A stretch of DNA of 57,507 nucleotides. Origin: Nitriliruptoraceae bacterium. GTDB lineage: Bacteria > Actinomycetota > Nitriliruptoria > Nitriliruptorales > Nitriliruptoraceae. Location of the stretch: assembly GCA_007133465.1 (NCBI GenBank), contig SLMP01000140.1, positions 1-57,507 on the forward strand. Direction: 5' to 3'. Under the pieces are notes generated by a model. The model ran no database searches. It was not told where the DNA came from and saw nothing but the letters and a program-made list of their open reading frames with translations. The position numbers and the translations under genes are program-made. This document shows positions 39,607 through 48,465 of the stretch, in pieces; position 1 is the stretch's first letter; each line of letters opens with the position of its first letter.

Positions 39607-39954
39607 GTGGCGACGGCCACCGTCGAGCGCTTGCGTGACGGCCGCGAGATCGCGGCCGTCCTACGCGCTCGCCCCCAGCGCGCAGGCCGGTTGGTCGTCG
39701 TCCACCTGCGTTCCCGGGAGGACGAGGCGGTGCGCCTGGCCGTCGTCGCCTCACGGAAGGTCGGGTCGGCGGTCGCCCGCAACCGAGCGAAGCGCCTGCT
39801 GCGCGAAGCCGCTCGTCAGGTCGCGTGGCGTCCCGGCACCGACGTCGTCCTGGTGGCGCGAGCGGCGTGCGCCGACGCCGACCGGGGATCGGTGGGTGGG
39901 GAACTCCTCGACCTGGCCACCCGCCTCGATGCGGTCGGTGGGCCGCGATCGTGA
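39607..39954 (+). CDS. rnpA: Ribonuclease P protein component
   Basis: 115 residues from the GTG at 39607. The RNR-type motif [15 protein letters not shown] is the family signature. It assists the RNase P RNA in tRNA 5' maturation. It starts five bases after the rpmH stop, with no good Shine-Dalgarno, so coupling to rpmH is likely. The stop overlaps yidD. Confidence 0.95.
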   Translation: MATATVERLRDGREIAAVLRARPQRAGRLVVVHLRSREDEAVRLAVVASRKVGSAVARNRAKRLLREAARQVAWRPGTDVVLVARAACADADRGSVGGELLDLATRLDAVGGPRS

Positions 39955-40355
39955 CCGCGCACACGGAGCCGCCCGCGGTCGCGCCACCTGGCGAGGTGGC
40001 GGTCGGCGAGCACGATGGGCCGAGCGGGTTCTCGACATCTTTCGATGCCTCTCGGTCACGTGGCGAGGCGACCGCCGGGTCGACGACGGGGCCGTCCGCG
40101 CCGGCGGCACCTCCGGCGGACGGGCATCGTCGCTCCCCGCTGGCGTGGTTGCTGCTGCGTCTCGTCGCGCTCTACCGCGCGACGGCACCGTTCCGTGCCC
40201 CACGGTGCCGGTTCCACCCCACCTGTTCGACCTACGCGGTCGTGGCGATCGAACGGCACGGCGCACGCCGCGGCAGCTGGCTCGCCCTGCGCCGACTCGG
40301 CCGCTGCCACCCCTGGAACCCCGGGGGCGTCGACCACGTCCCGCCGAGGAAGTAG
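39951..40355 (+). CDS. yidD: Membrane protein insertion efficiency factor YidD
   Basis: 134 residues. The family core is the C-terminal 80 residues, with [19 protein letters not shown] and RCHPWNPGG. The N-terminal 55 residues are a Pro/Gly/Ser-rich extension absent from most YidD proteins. The GTG at 39951 overlaps the rnpA stop. An internal start would remove the extension, and I cannot exclude this. Confidence 0.9.
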   Translation: MTAHTEPPAVAPPGEVAVGEHDGPSGFSTSFDASRSRGEATAGSTTGPSAPAAPPADGHRRSPLAWLLLRLVALYRATAPFRAPRCRFHPTCSTYAVVAIERHGARRGSWLALRRLGRCHPWNPGGVDHVPPRK

Positions 40356-40361
40356 GAACCC

Positions 40362-41648
40362 GTGATCGACACCGTCCTCAACGGCTTCGAAGCCGCGCTG
40401 ACCTTCCTGCACGACCTCTTCGAACCGGCCTTCGGGATCCACAGCTGGGGCTGGGCGATCATCGCCCTGACCCTGGTCGTGCGTATCGCGCTGCTGCCGC
40501 TGGCCATCAAGCAGACCCGGTCGATGCGGGCGATGCAGGCGCTGCAGCCGCAGATCAAGGAGCTGCAGAAGAAGTACAAGGTCGATCGTGACCTGATGCG
40601 CAAGGACCCGGAGCAGTACAAGGCGAAGAAGGCCAAGCTCAACGAAGAGATGATGGCCCTCTACCAGCGCGAGGGTGCCAATCCGGCCGCCAGCTGTCTG
40701 CCGCTGCTGGCGCAGGCGCCGATCTTCCTGGCCCTGTTCTACACGCTGCGGCGAGCCGGGCAGACCGACGGGGACCTGCTCGGTGCACCGTTCTACTTCT
40801 TCACCCGGTACGTCCCGGAGGAGGGCCTCGCCGGGATCGTCAGCGCCGCCGGCTGGCCGGGCTGGCTGCTGATCATCCTGATGTCCGGGACGATGTTCGT
40901 CACCCAGAAGCAGATGATGGCGCGGACCGCCGCCTCGCCGGGCGCCGACAGCAACCCGATGGCGCAGCAGCAGAAGATCCTGCTGTACGTGATGCCGGGG
41001 TTCCTCGCCGTCATCTCCTTCCAGTTCCCTCTGGGCATCCTGCTCTACTGGGTCACGACCAACTTCTGGCAGGTCGCGCAGCAGTGGATCATCCTGCGCG
41101 AGGTCCAGCACGAGGTCGAGGAGGGCACCCTCGCGGACAAGCCGGGCGGTGGGGCCGCGGCCCGGTGGATGCGCAACCGTCGCAACCGCTCCGAGGACGT
41201 TGCGGAGGAGGGCGGTTCACCGGCGCCTCGCCGTATCTCGCCCGGTGCGTCCTCCGGGAAGAAGCCGGTACCGCCGACGACCGGATCCGGCCGTTCCGAT
41301 CGGAAGGGTCGCGACGAGCCGAAGGCCACCCCGAAGGACGACGCGGGGTCCGGCAGCGCGGCCGACGAGACCGGCTCGCCGTCGGGCGCCGGTGACGACC
41401 GCGCGCGGGAGGGTTCGGCACCCACCGACGGGCCCGCCGACGCGCCCGATCCAACCGACGGAGCGGGCCACGCCGACGGAGCGGGCCACGCCGACGGAGC
41501 GGGCCACGACGGTGACCCTGGCAAGGGCGGGTCGAACCGGGCAGCGCCCGGTGGCTCGACGACCAACGGCGCGGTGCCCGACGGTGATCCGTCGACGCCG
41601 CGGCGGGAGCACCTACCACGACGGCGCCGTGGCGGGTCGTCCGACTGA
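40362..41648 (+). CDS. yidC: Membrane protein insertase YidC
   Basis: 428 residues. The conserved YidC/Oxa1 core covers about residues 1-250: the first helix (SWGWAIIALTLVVRIALLPL), a hydrophilic hairpin (MRAMQALQPQIKELQKKY), and further helices with LLAQAPIFLALFY. The last 170 residues are a soluble acidic tail containing three DGAGHA-type repeats (residues 366-383). Long tails occur in YidC of other bacteria and can bind ribosomes, but this one is acidic rather than basic. Confidence 0.95.
   Translation: MIDTVLNGFEAALTFLHDLFEPAFGIHSWGWAIIALTLVVRIALLPLAIKQTRSMRAMQALQPQIKELQKKYKVDRDLMRKDPEQYKAKKAKLNEEMMALYQREGANPAASCLPLLAQAPIFLALFYTLRRAGQTDGDLLGAPFYFFTRYVPEEGLAGIVSAAGWPGWLLIILMSGTMFVTQKQMMARTAASPGADSNPMAQQQKILLYVMPGFLAVISFQFPLGILLYWVTTNFWQVAQQWIILREVQHEVEEGTLADKPGGGAAARWMRNRRNRSEDVAEEGGSPAPRRISPGASSGKKPVPPTTGSGRSDRKGRDEPKATPKDDAGSGSAADETGSPSGAGDDRAREGSAPTDGPADAPDPTDGAGHADGAGHADGAGHDGDPGKGGSNRAAPGGSTTNGAVPDGDPSTPRREHLPRRRRGGSSD
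41457..41510 (+). repeat. 18-base tandem repeats in the YidC tail
   Basis: Three copies of an 18-base unit (41457-41474, 41475-41492, 41493-41510) encode DGAGHA, DGAGHA and DGAGHD. The third differs by one base. The unit length keeps the frame. Confidence 0.85.
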
Positions 41649-41660
41649 CGAGGAGATGGT

Positions 41661-42569
41661 GTGAGCAACCTCAAGACCGAGGCAGCAGCCGAGCACGTCG
41701 ACGACGCGTTCGCCACCACGCTGGCGGACGTGCTGGACTGTGACGAGCAGGACGTCGAGGTCCGGATCGAGGCACCCGGGATCGCTGAACTCCGGGGACG
41801 ATGGCGCGTCACGGTGTCGTTCGAGGCCGATCCCGCGCCCGCGGCGCCCACCACCGACCGCGACGAGGGCTCGGAGACGGACGCTCCCGGCGACGACCTC
41901 GACCGCGAGGTGCCGGAGGTCCCTGCTGCGGCCAGCGCGTCGCCGCTCGCCGCCCGCGACGACGCGACCGGCACCGACGAGGCGCTCGCCGACCGCGACG
42001 AACCTGCGGCAGGGTCGGCCGAGGACCGCGAGGACGACACGGGCACCGCGGACGCCGACGGACCCTCGGATGGCGAGGGCGGGGCGGGCGACCATGACAC
42101 CGAGGACGCTGTCGACGCCCTCGAGGAGGAAGCCGAGGCGGCGGCGGACTTCGTCGAGGGGTTGCTCGACGCGCTCGATCTGCCCGGTGACCTGCGCATC
42201 AAGTACGGGGACGACCACGCCGAGGTCGAGGTCATCGACGTCGGCAGCGGCGCCTTGATCGGTCGGCGTGGGCAGACCCTGGAGGCGATCCAGGAGCTGC
42301 TGCGGTGCTCGCTCCAGCGAGAGTTCCAGCGTCGCGCCCGCGTGAAGGTCGACGTGGAGGGCTACCGATCCCGGCGACTCGAGAAGCTCCTCGAGAAGGC
42401 CGACGAGGCCATCGACGCCGTGCTCGACACCGGGGACGCCGAACGCCTCGAACCGATGGACGTGTTCGAACGGAAGGCGGTCCACCACCGGGTCGCCAAG
42501 GTGGACGGACTGAACAGCCGGAGCCAGGGCCGTGAGCCGGCGCGGCGGGTCATCATCGAGCGCGACTGA
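41661..42569 (+). CDS. jag: Jag/KhpB KH-R3H RNA-binding protein
   Basis: 302 residues from the GTG at 41661. The Jag-N domain covers about residues 1-55, followed by an acidic linker of about 100 residues, then the KH domain with GALIGRRGQTLEAIQELL and the R3H domain ending near REPARRVIIERD. It binds RNA and is linked to cell elongation in firmicutes. It follows yidC by 12 bases. Confidence 0.93.
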   Translation: MSNLKTEAAAEHVDDAFATTLADVLDCDEQDVEVRIEAPGIAELRGRWRVTVSFEADPAPAAPTTDRDEGSETDAPGDDLDREVPEVPAAASASPLAARDDATGTDEALADRDEPAAGSAEDREDDTGTADADGPSDGEGGAGDHDTEDAVDALEEEAEAAADFVEGLLDALDLPGDLRIKYGDDHAEVEVIDVGSGALIGRRGQTLEAIQELLRCSLQREFQRRARVKVDVEGYRSRRLEKLLEKADEAIDAVLDTGDAERLEPMDVFERKAVHHRVAKVDGLNSRSQGREPARRVIIERD

Positions 42570-42833
42570 CACGCGTCGAGCGCGTGCAATGCCGACCTCA
42601 CGGGGTGCCGGTACCGCGTCGCTCGTCCGACCTCCGCCGGCTGCGGCGGGGAGATCTCCGGTCGTGCGAGGCCGTGGTCCAGCTGGCCTCGGTCCACGGA
42701 GCCGCGGTATCGAGGACGTGTGTGCGCCGGTGAGAGCCGCTGCGGGCGGAGTGCCCGGGCGTCCCGTTCGGATCCTCGCGGGGGCAGGGCCGGAGGGGCG
42801 TCTCGCCTGTGCGGCCATCACGGTAGGAGGCGA

Positions 42834-42849
42834 TGTTCCACGTGGAACA
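42834..42849. promoter_or_regulatory. parS site 1
   Basis: TGTTCCACGTGGAACA is a perfect 16-base palindrome, differing from the consensus TGTTTCACGTGAAACA at one symmetric pair. It should bind the ParB encoded at 44776. The surrounding 20-base context is shared with site 2. Confidence 0.93.
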
Positions 42850-43124
42850 CGCGGCGGGGCGGTCGACTGGCTGAGGTCGTCGGGATCCGTCGTCGACAGG
42901 TCGGTGGCCGTCGCGGGGTGCCCCAGGGCGGTCCAGCACCCCAGCGATCGCGCAGTGCTCTCCGGTTGGGGACCGTCGTCAGCGCAGGAAGGGCGGATGG
43001 TCGGGCGGATGAACGCCGGTCGGGTCCCGGTTGCCACGCGCAGGGAGCACCGACAGGGGGCGCCGCCAGGAGGACGACACCCCGACGGAACGGGTCGAGC
43101 CGCTCGTGCGCTCTTCTCGCTCGA

Positions 43125-43140
43125 TGTTCCACGTGGAACA
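43125..43140. promoter_or_regulatory. parS site 2
   Basis: An identical copy of the 16-base palindrome at 42834, 291 bases away and 46 bases before rsmG. ParB bound here could also affect the rsmG-parA-parB promoter. Confidence 0.93.
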
Positions 43141-43172
43141 CCGTAGGACGCGGGCGGGCCGCCGACCAGCGG

Positions 43173-43178
43173 TAGGCT
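43173..43178 (+). promoter_or_regulatory. -10 element of rsmG, possibly leaderless
   Basis: TAGGCT lies seven bases before the rsmG GTG, and no Shine-Dalgarno is present. The predicted start of transcription coincides with the start codon. No clear -35 is visible. Confidence 0.5.
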
Positions 43179-43185
43179 CTCCCCC

Positions 43186-43800
43186 GTGATCACCGAGTCC
43201 GCGCCCGTCGTCGCCGACCGCCTCGAGCGGTTCGCGCAGTTGGTGGCCGACTCCCCGCACAACCTGGTGTCCAAGCGTGCGCGGGCGGAACTGCTGACGC
43301 GGCACGTTCCCGAGGCGGTTGCGGTGGCGACGCTCCTGCCACAGGGGACGGGCCGGCTCCTCGACGTCGGATCGGGGGGCGGCTTCCCGGGGATGGTCAT
43401 CGCGATCGTGCGTCCAGAGCTCCAGGTCCACCTGCTCGACGCGACGGCCAAGAAGACCGCCTTCCTCCGGAGCGCCTCGGCTGCACTGGGCGTGGACGTC
43501 ACCGTCCACACCGGTCGAGCCGAGGAGTTGGTCCGTACCGAGCTCGGCGGGAGCTTCGACCTCGTCACGGCACGGGCGGTCGCGCCGCTCGCCCGCCTGC
43601 TGCCGTGGACGATCCCGTTCCTCCGCCCTGGCGGCGTGCTGTGTGCGATCAAGGGCGAGCGGTGGGAAGAGGAGTTGGAGGCGGCCGCGTCCCTGCTGGG
43701 CCGGCTGGGCGCGAGACTCCTCGCGACCCCGGATGATCTCCCCGAGTCGGGACCGGACGCGGTGGCTCCGCGCGTCCTGCTGCTCTCGCGGGCCCGATGA
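43186..43800 (+). CDS. rsmG: 16S rRNA (guanine-N7)-methyltransferase RsmG
   Basis: 204 residues. The SAM-binding motif is LLDVGSGGGFPGMVIAI near residue 60, and HNLVSKR lies near the N-terminus. VTARAVAPLARLLPW is typical of the family. It methylates G527 (E. coli numbering). It sits upstream of parA, as in most actinobacteria. Confidence 0.95.
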   Translation: MITESAPVVADRLERFAQLVADSPHNLVSKRARAELLTRHVPEAVAVATLLPQGTGRLLDVGSGGGFPGMVIAIVRPELQVHLLDATAKKTAFLRSASAALGVDVTVHTGRAEELVRTELGGSFDLVTARAVAPLARLLPWTIPFLRPGGVLCAIKGERWEEELEAAASLLGRLGARLLATPDDLPESGPDAVAPRVLLLSRAR

Positions 43801-43888
43801 CGTCGATCCTCGCACCCGTTGCTCCGGGCATCGTCACGCCCCGCCCACCGCTCGGCCCTGCGGGCCAGACGCGGACGCGAGGCTGCCG

Positions 43889-44779
43889 ATGAGCCGCCGC
43901 GCCAGCGTCGTGTGCATCACCAACCAGAAGGGCGGGGTGGGCAAGACCACGACCGCGGTCTCGCTCGCCGCCGCCCTGGCCCAGCTGGGCGCGGCGACGC
44001 TCCTGGTCGACCTCGATCCCCAGGGCAATGCCACCACCGGCGTGGGGCAGCGGGTCACGGAAGGTGAGGCCAGTAGCTACGGGCTGCTCGTGGATGGACA
44101 GAGCGTGACATCCGCAGCTCGCTCGACCGAGGTCGCGAAGCTCACCATCGTGCCCTCGTCCCTGGATCTCGCGGGCGCCGAGGTGGAACTCGTCCCCGCC
44201 TTCTCCCGTGAGCAGCGGCTGCGACGGGCGCTCGATGACGCGCGCGCCGACTACGACGTGATCCTCGTCGACTGCCCGCCGTCGCTCGGCCTCCTGACGA
44301 TCAACGCCCTCGTCGCCGCCGATCAGGTGCTCGTCCCCATCCAGTGCGAGTACTACGCCCTCGAAGGACTCGGGCAGCTGCTGCGGACGGTGCAGCTCGT
44401 TGGGGACAACCTCAACCCCGACCTGATCCTCCTCGGGGTCGTGCTGACGATGTTCGATGCCCGGACCAACCTCGCACAGCAGGTCGTCGAGGAGGTCCGC
44501 GACTACTTCGGCCCGCAGGCCTTCACCACGATCATCCCGCGGACGGTGCGCCTCTCGGAAGCACCGAGCTTCGGACAGCCCATCACGGTCTTCGACCCGT
44601 CCAGCCGGGGGGCCCGGGCCTACGAGCGGCTCGCTCGTGAGGTGGCTGCGCGGCTCACGCTGCCGGTCGAGGTGCCCGAGCCGAGCCCCGTGGACCGGTT
44701 GCGGGCGCGAATCGATGCTGCGGACGACCCAAGGGACGGTCCTGCGACCCCGCGGGACGAGGAGGAGGCGCGGTCATGA
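43889..44779 (+). CDS. parA: Chromosome partitioning ATPase ParA (Soj)
   Basis: 296 residues from the ATG at 43889. The deviant Walker A is QKGGVGKTTT, with DLDPQGNAT and VDCPPSLG. It drives segregation of ParB-parS complexes over the nucleoid. The stop overlaps parB by four bases. It is a second, separate ParA-family protein from the CHAD-linked one at 15871. Confidence 0.95.
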   Translation: MSRRASVVCITNQKGGVGKTTTAVSLAAALAQLGAATLLVDLDPQGNATTGVGQRVTEGEASSYGLLVDGQSVTSAARSTEVAKLTIVPSSLDLAGAEVELVPAFSREQRLRRALDDARADYDVILVDCPPSLGLLTINALVAADQVLVPIQCEYYALEGLGQLLRTVQLVGDNLNPDLILLGVVLTMFDARTNLAQQVVEEVRDYFGPQAFTTIIPRTVRLSEAPSFGQPITVFDPSSRGARAYERLAREVAARLTLPVEVPEPSPVDRLRARIDAADDPRDGPATPRDEEEARS

Positions 44780-45801
44780 GTCGACGCAGCGGGCTCGGAC
44801 GCGGCTTGGCCGCGCTCATCCCCCCAGGCGGATCGGCACCGACCGACGCGCCGGCCCCGCCGGCGGTCGATGTCGGGCAGCAGCCGCCGGACCCGGACCC
44901 CGCGGAGCCACGCGGGACCGGTGTCCACGTCGACTCCCTCGCCGCCAGCGTCGCCGAGGTCCCGATCGATGCGCTGTCGCCCAATCCGAAGCAGCCCCGC
45001 GAGGTCTTCGACGAGGAGGAGCTCGAGGGCCTGGCCACGTCCCTCCGCGATGTCGGCATGCTGCAGCCGCTGGTCGTCCGCCCGGGCGGCGACGGCCGGT
45101 TCGAGCTGATCGCGGGGGAGCGGCGGCTGCGGGCGGCTCGGCTCGCCGGGATGGACCTGGTCCCCGTCCTGATCCGCCACACCGACGACGCCGACCTGCT
45201 CAAGGAGGCGCTCGTCGAGAACATCCACCGGGTCCAGCTCAACCCGCTGGAGGAGGCAGCCGCCTACCAGCAGCTGCTCGAGGAGTTCGGCTTCACGCAG
45301 GAGGAGCTCGCGAACCGGTTGGGCCGATCGCGCCCCGCCGTCACCAACGCGCTGCGGTTGCTGTCGCTGCCCCTGAGCGTCCAGCGTCGGGTGGCCGCGG
45401 GGGTGCTGAGCGCCGGGCACGCCAAGGCCCTGCTCGCGATCGACGACCCGGAGCTGCTCGGCCGGCTTGCCGACCGGGTCGTCAGGGAGGGACTGTCGGT
45501 GCGTGCGACCGAGGAGCTCGTCCGGGTCCGCGTCCTCGACGGTCCGGAGGACACGCGTCCCCGGCGACGACCACAGCGTGCGACCGCACCTGGCCTGGTC
45601 GAACTCCAGGACGACCTGTCCGACGCGCTGATGACCCGGGTTCGGATCTCCATGGGGGCCCGCAAGGGCAAGCTCACCATCGACTTCACGACCGTCGACG
45701 ACCTCGAACGCATCGTCGGCGTGATCGCCGAGGGCCTCGGTGCCACCTCCGGCGACGCCGGCGCGGAGCCGTCGACCCCACGCGGGTCAGGCGACCGCTG
45801 A
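44776..45801 (+). CDS. parB: Chromosome partitioning protein ParB
   Basis: 341 residues. The N-terminal segment SRRSGLGRGLAALI is typical of ParB and includes the ParA-stimulating region. PNPKQPREVFDEEELEGL and the CTP-binding GERRLRAAR motif follow, then the helix-turn-helix with TQEELANRLGRSRPAVTNALRLL. It binds the two parS sites. The last 15 coding bases overlap the end of rpiA, tail to tail. Confidence 0.96.
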   Translation: MSRRSGLGRGLAALIPPGGSAPTDAPAPPAVDVGQQPPDPDPAEPRGTGVHVDSLAASVAEVPIDALSPNPKQPREVFDEEELEGLATSLRDVGMLQPLVVRPGGDGRFELIAGERRLRAARLAGMDLVPVLIRHTDDADLLKEALVENIHRVQLNPLEEAAAYQQLLEEFGFTQEELANRLGRSRPAVTNALRLLSLPLSVQRRVAAGVLSAGHAKALLAIDDPELLGRLADRVVREGLSVRATEELVRVRVLDGPEDTRPRRRPQRATAPGLVELQDDLSDALMTRVRISMGARKGKLTIDFTTVDDLERIVGVIAEGLGATSGDAGAEPSTPRGSGDR

Positions 45802-46479
45802 CCGCTGCACCTCGGTGATCTCGCCCTGCGGGTCACCGAGCAGCGCGGTGTCCGCCAGGTCGACGAACAACCCCACCGCGACCACACCGGGCAGCAGGCT
45901 CAGCGCGACCTCGGCGGCCGCCGGGTCCTCGAGCCCGCCCGGCAGCCGTGCGTCGAGGATGGCGTTGCCGTTGTCGGTCCGGTACTCCTCGTCCTCCGAG
46001 GCGCCGGTCCGCACCGTCACCTCGAACCCCCGGTGCTCGAGCTCCCGGCGGACCGGGCTGAGCGCGAACGGCACCACCTCGATCGGCAGGGCGAAGCTGT
46101 CCGCGAGCCGGTCGACGAGCTTGTCGCGGGTCGCGATGACGACGAAGCGGTCGGCCAGACCGGCCACGACCTTCTCGCGCAGGTGGGCACCCCCGCCGCC
46201 CTTGACCAGGGTCAGGTCGTGGTCGAGTTCGTCGGCGCCGTCGACGCACAGGTCCACCCGCTCGACGTCGGCTGGCTCCAGGAGCGGGATGCCGAGCTCG
46301 CGGCACCGGGCAGCGGTGTGCCGGGAGGTCGGGATCCCAGCCACGTCGAGGTGGCGGTCGGCGAGCGCGGTGAGGAAGTAGGCCACGGTGGATCCCGAGC
46401 CGAGCCCGAGCCGCATCCCGTCCTCGACGAGCGCGGCCGCTGCCTCACCAACGAGCAACTTCGACCTATCCGAATTCAT
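45787..46479 (-). CDS. rpiA: Ribose-5-phosphate isomerase A
   Basis: 230 residues. The motifs GLGSGSTVAYF, CVDGADELD and KGGGGAHLREK are those of RpiA, and together form the active site. It interconverts ribose-5-phosphate and ribulose-5-phosphate in the pentose phosphate pathway. It follows a HAD hydrolase gene by 33 bases. Confidence 0.95.
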   Translation of the reverse strand: MNSDRSKLLVGEAAAALVEDGMRLGLGSGSTVAYFLTALADRHLDVAGIPTSRHTAARCRELGIPLLEPADVERVDLCVDGADELDHDLTLVKGGGGAHLREKVVAGLADRFVVIATRDKLVDRLADSFALPIEVVPFALSPVRRELEHRGFEVTVRTGASEDEEYRTDNGNAILDARLPGGLEDPAAAEVALSLLPGVVAVGLFVDLADTALLGDPQGEITEVQRSAVA

Positions 46480-46512
46480 CTCGAGACCTTCCGCTCGTCG
46501 GTTCTCGGCCGG

Positions 46513-47385
46513 CTACGGGTCGCGCCACTGTGACAGCAGCAACGGCAGCTCTCCGAGCCCCTCGAGCGAGAGGTCCGGGGTCAGTCCGTCGGGGAGGTCT
46601 TGCAGGTGCCCCCACGGACCGCGTCGCAGCCAGCACGTCCGCCAGCCGAGCGCGGCTGCCGGGGCGATGTCGTTGTCCACCCGGTCACCGACGTAGATGG
46701 CGTCGGTCGGGTCGCTGGTGCCGGCCCGGCCGAGCACGGCGGCGAAGAACGCGGGGTCCGGCTTCTCGCTCCCCAACTCCTCCGAGGTGACGAGGTCGTC
46801 GCACGGCACGCCGAGCTCGCGGAGCTGCGCGCTGCGTCGAGCGGGCTGGTTGCCCGCGATCACGACCCGGAAGCCGAGCGACCGCAGTTCCTCGAGGCAG
46901 GGCTGGACGTCGGCGTAGACGTCCTCCGAACGGAAGCCGCCGTACCGGCGCTCGTGCTCGTCCTCGAACCGCCGCCAGTCGATGTTGGGCGCCACGTGCG
47001 GGAACACCGCCTCGTGGTCCTCGCCCTGCACGATCGCGGCACCGAGGACCGCCGCGAAGGTCAGCGGCGAGACCCCGAGGAGCCCCGCCCACACGGCCCA
47101 CACGCGGCTCTCGTCGATCAGGACCTCGCCGACGTCGAAGACGACGAGCCGGGGCGCGGGGCCGTCCGGCTCGGGCAGGCCGTCGGGGTCGACCTCGAGG
47201 TCGTCGAGGTCCTCCCGCGCCTCGAGGTCGTCGAGGTCGGCCAGCGCCTCCGCACGGTCGTTCTCGACCGTGTCCCCGGTTGCGATCCCACCCCCGGAGG
47301 GCGCATCGTCGCCGCGGGCCGGCGGGTCGCCCGCGGTCGCGTGAGGGTCGCCGGTCACCGGGTGGTCGGGGCCAGGCGTCGTCAT
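46513..47385 (-). CDS. HAD-superfamily hydrolase with acidic N-terminal extension
   Basis: 290 residues from the ATG at 47385, which overlaps the ddl stop (ATGA). The first 80 residues are Asp/Glu/Gly-rich and probably disordered. The HAD domain begins VVFDVGEVLID, where motif I reads DVG, so the second Asp is lost. IAGNQPARR and the motif III region SEKPDPAFF follow, and motif IV is YVGDRVDNDI. Its substrate is unknown. Confidence 0.85.
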   Translation of the reverse strand: MTTPGPDHPVTGDPHATAGDPPARGDDAPSGGGIATGDTVENDRAEALADLDDLEAREDLDDLEVDPDGLPEPDGPAPRLVVFDVGEVLIDESRVWAVWAGLLGVSPLTFAAVLGAAIVQGEDHEAVFPHVAPNIDWRRFEDEHERRYGGFRSEDVYADVQPCLEELRSLGFRVVIAGNQPARRSAQLRELGVPCDDLVTSEELGSEKPDPAFFAAVLGRAGTSDPTDAIYVGDRVDNDIAPAAALGWRTCWLRRGPWGHLQDLPDGLTPDLSLEGLGELPLLLSQWRDP

Positions 47386-48338
47386 GGCCGCGCTGTCGTC
47401 CGGGCGTCGCGGAGCGCGAGGTCCACGAGTCGTTCGCACAGGTCCGCGAACGCCAGGTCCGCTGCCGCTGCGGCCAAGGGGGCGAGCGAGGTGCGGGTCA
47501 GCCCCGGGCAGGTGTCGAGCTCCAACAGCCACGGCTGGCCGGCGTCGTCGACGATCAGATCGGCACGCGAGATGTGCCGGGCGCCGACCGCGTCGTAGGC
47601 CCGGGTCGCCGTCTGCTCGCACGCTTGCAGGACGGCGGGGTCGAGGCGGGCCGGCACGTGGAACTCGGTGGCCCCCGCGGTGTAGCGAGCAGCGAAGTCG
47701 TAGGCGCCCTCCTTGGGCTGGATCTCGACCGGCGGCAGCGCGTGGCCGTCCAGCACCGTGACCGCCACCTCGGTCCCGGCGACGAAGCCCTCGAGCAGCA
47801 CGGCGTCCGCATAGCTGAACGCACCGACGATCGCTTGCGGCAGACGCGCGGGTTCGTCGACGATCGTCAGCCCGAGCGAGGAGCCACCCGTGGCGGGCTT
47901 CACCACGATGGGGTGGCCGAGCTCGCCGGCGATGCGATCGACCGCAGCGGTCGCGCCCATCTCCCGGAACGCCTGCTGGGTGAGCGTGACCCGCGCGGGG
48001 ACCGCGATGCCGGCGCGTGCGAACAGGCCCTGCGCGATCGGCTTGTTCCACGCGATCGAGCTGGCCAGCACGTCGGGACCGGTGTAGGGCAGCCCGATCA
48101 GCTCGAGCAGCGACTGGATCGTGCCGTCCTCACCGGCGGAGCCGTGGAGCGCGAGGAAGGCGACGTCGAACCCGCCTTCCTCGAGGGTGCGGACGAGCGA
48201 GGCGTCCACGTCGAGGCGCGTCACCCGGTGGCCACGGTCGGCGAGCGCGTCCGCGACCCGCCCACCCGAGCGCAACGAGACCTCCCGTTCGAGCGAGATC
48301 CCCCCCGACAGGACGGCAACGGAGGTCGGGGTGGTCAT
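47382..48338 (-). CDS. ddl: D-alanine--D-alanine ligase (ATP-grasp)
   Basis: 318 residues. SGGISLEREVSLRSG is the N-terminal motif, ALHGSAGEDGTIQ follows, then VVKPATGGSSLGL and the C-terminal ATP-grasp segment. The metal-ligand region reads LELDTCPGLT instead of the usual EVNTxPGMT, so the expected Asn is D275. RADLIVD also differs from the usual RVDF. It should make the D-Ala-D-Ala dipeptide of peptidoglycan, though these changes make a different ligase activity possible. Confidence 0.88.
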   Translation of the reverse strand: MTTPTSVAVLSGGISLEREVSLRSGGRVADALADRGHRVTRLDVDASLVRTLEEGGFDVAFLALHGSAGEDGTIQSLLELIGLPYTGPDVLASSIAWNKPIAQGLFARAGIAVPARVTLTQQAFREMGATAAVDRIAGELGHPIVVKPATGGSSLGLTIVDEPARLPQAIVGAFSYADAVLLEGFVAGTEVAVTVLDGHALPPVEIQPKEGAYDFAARYTAGATEFHVPARLDPAVLQACEQTATRAYDAVGARHISRADLIVDDAGQPWLLELDTCPGLTRTSLAPLAAAAADLAFADLCERLVDLALRDARTTARP

Positions 48339-48354
48339 GTGGGTCTCCTCCGGG

Positions 48355-48387
48355 GCGTGGCGGTGGCGTGGCGGTGGCGTGGCGATG
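48355..48387 (-). repeat. 11-base tandem repeats just upstream of ddl
   Basis: GCGTGGCGGTG occurs at 48355-48365 and 48366-48376, with a one-base variant at 48377-48387. The array ends 16 bases before the ddl ATG, so it lies in its leader, before the Shine-Dalgarno. Confidence 0.8.
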
Positions 48388-48465
48388 GGTGGGCGGTGGG
48401 TGGTGGCGGCACGTGCGCGGTGGCGGTGAGGGGCGGCCAGCAGTCACCGACGTCGATGGCGTCGG

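Larger units (their letters stand above)
42570..43185. other. Gene-free interval with parS sites
   Basis: 616 bases between jag and rsmG. Open frames here have no family features and weak starts. The recognisable elements are the two parS sites and the rsmG promoter. The rest is unremarkable GC-rich sequence. Confidence 0.6.

Noticed and set aside
42570-43185. Protein genes in the jag-rsmG gap
   Set aside because: Several open frames overlap here on both strands, but none has a good start, domain or helix pattern, and the region contains parS sites.
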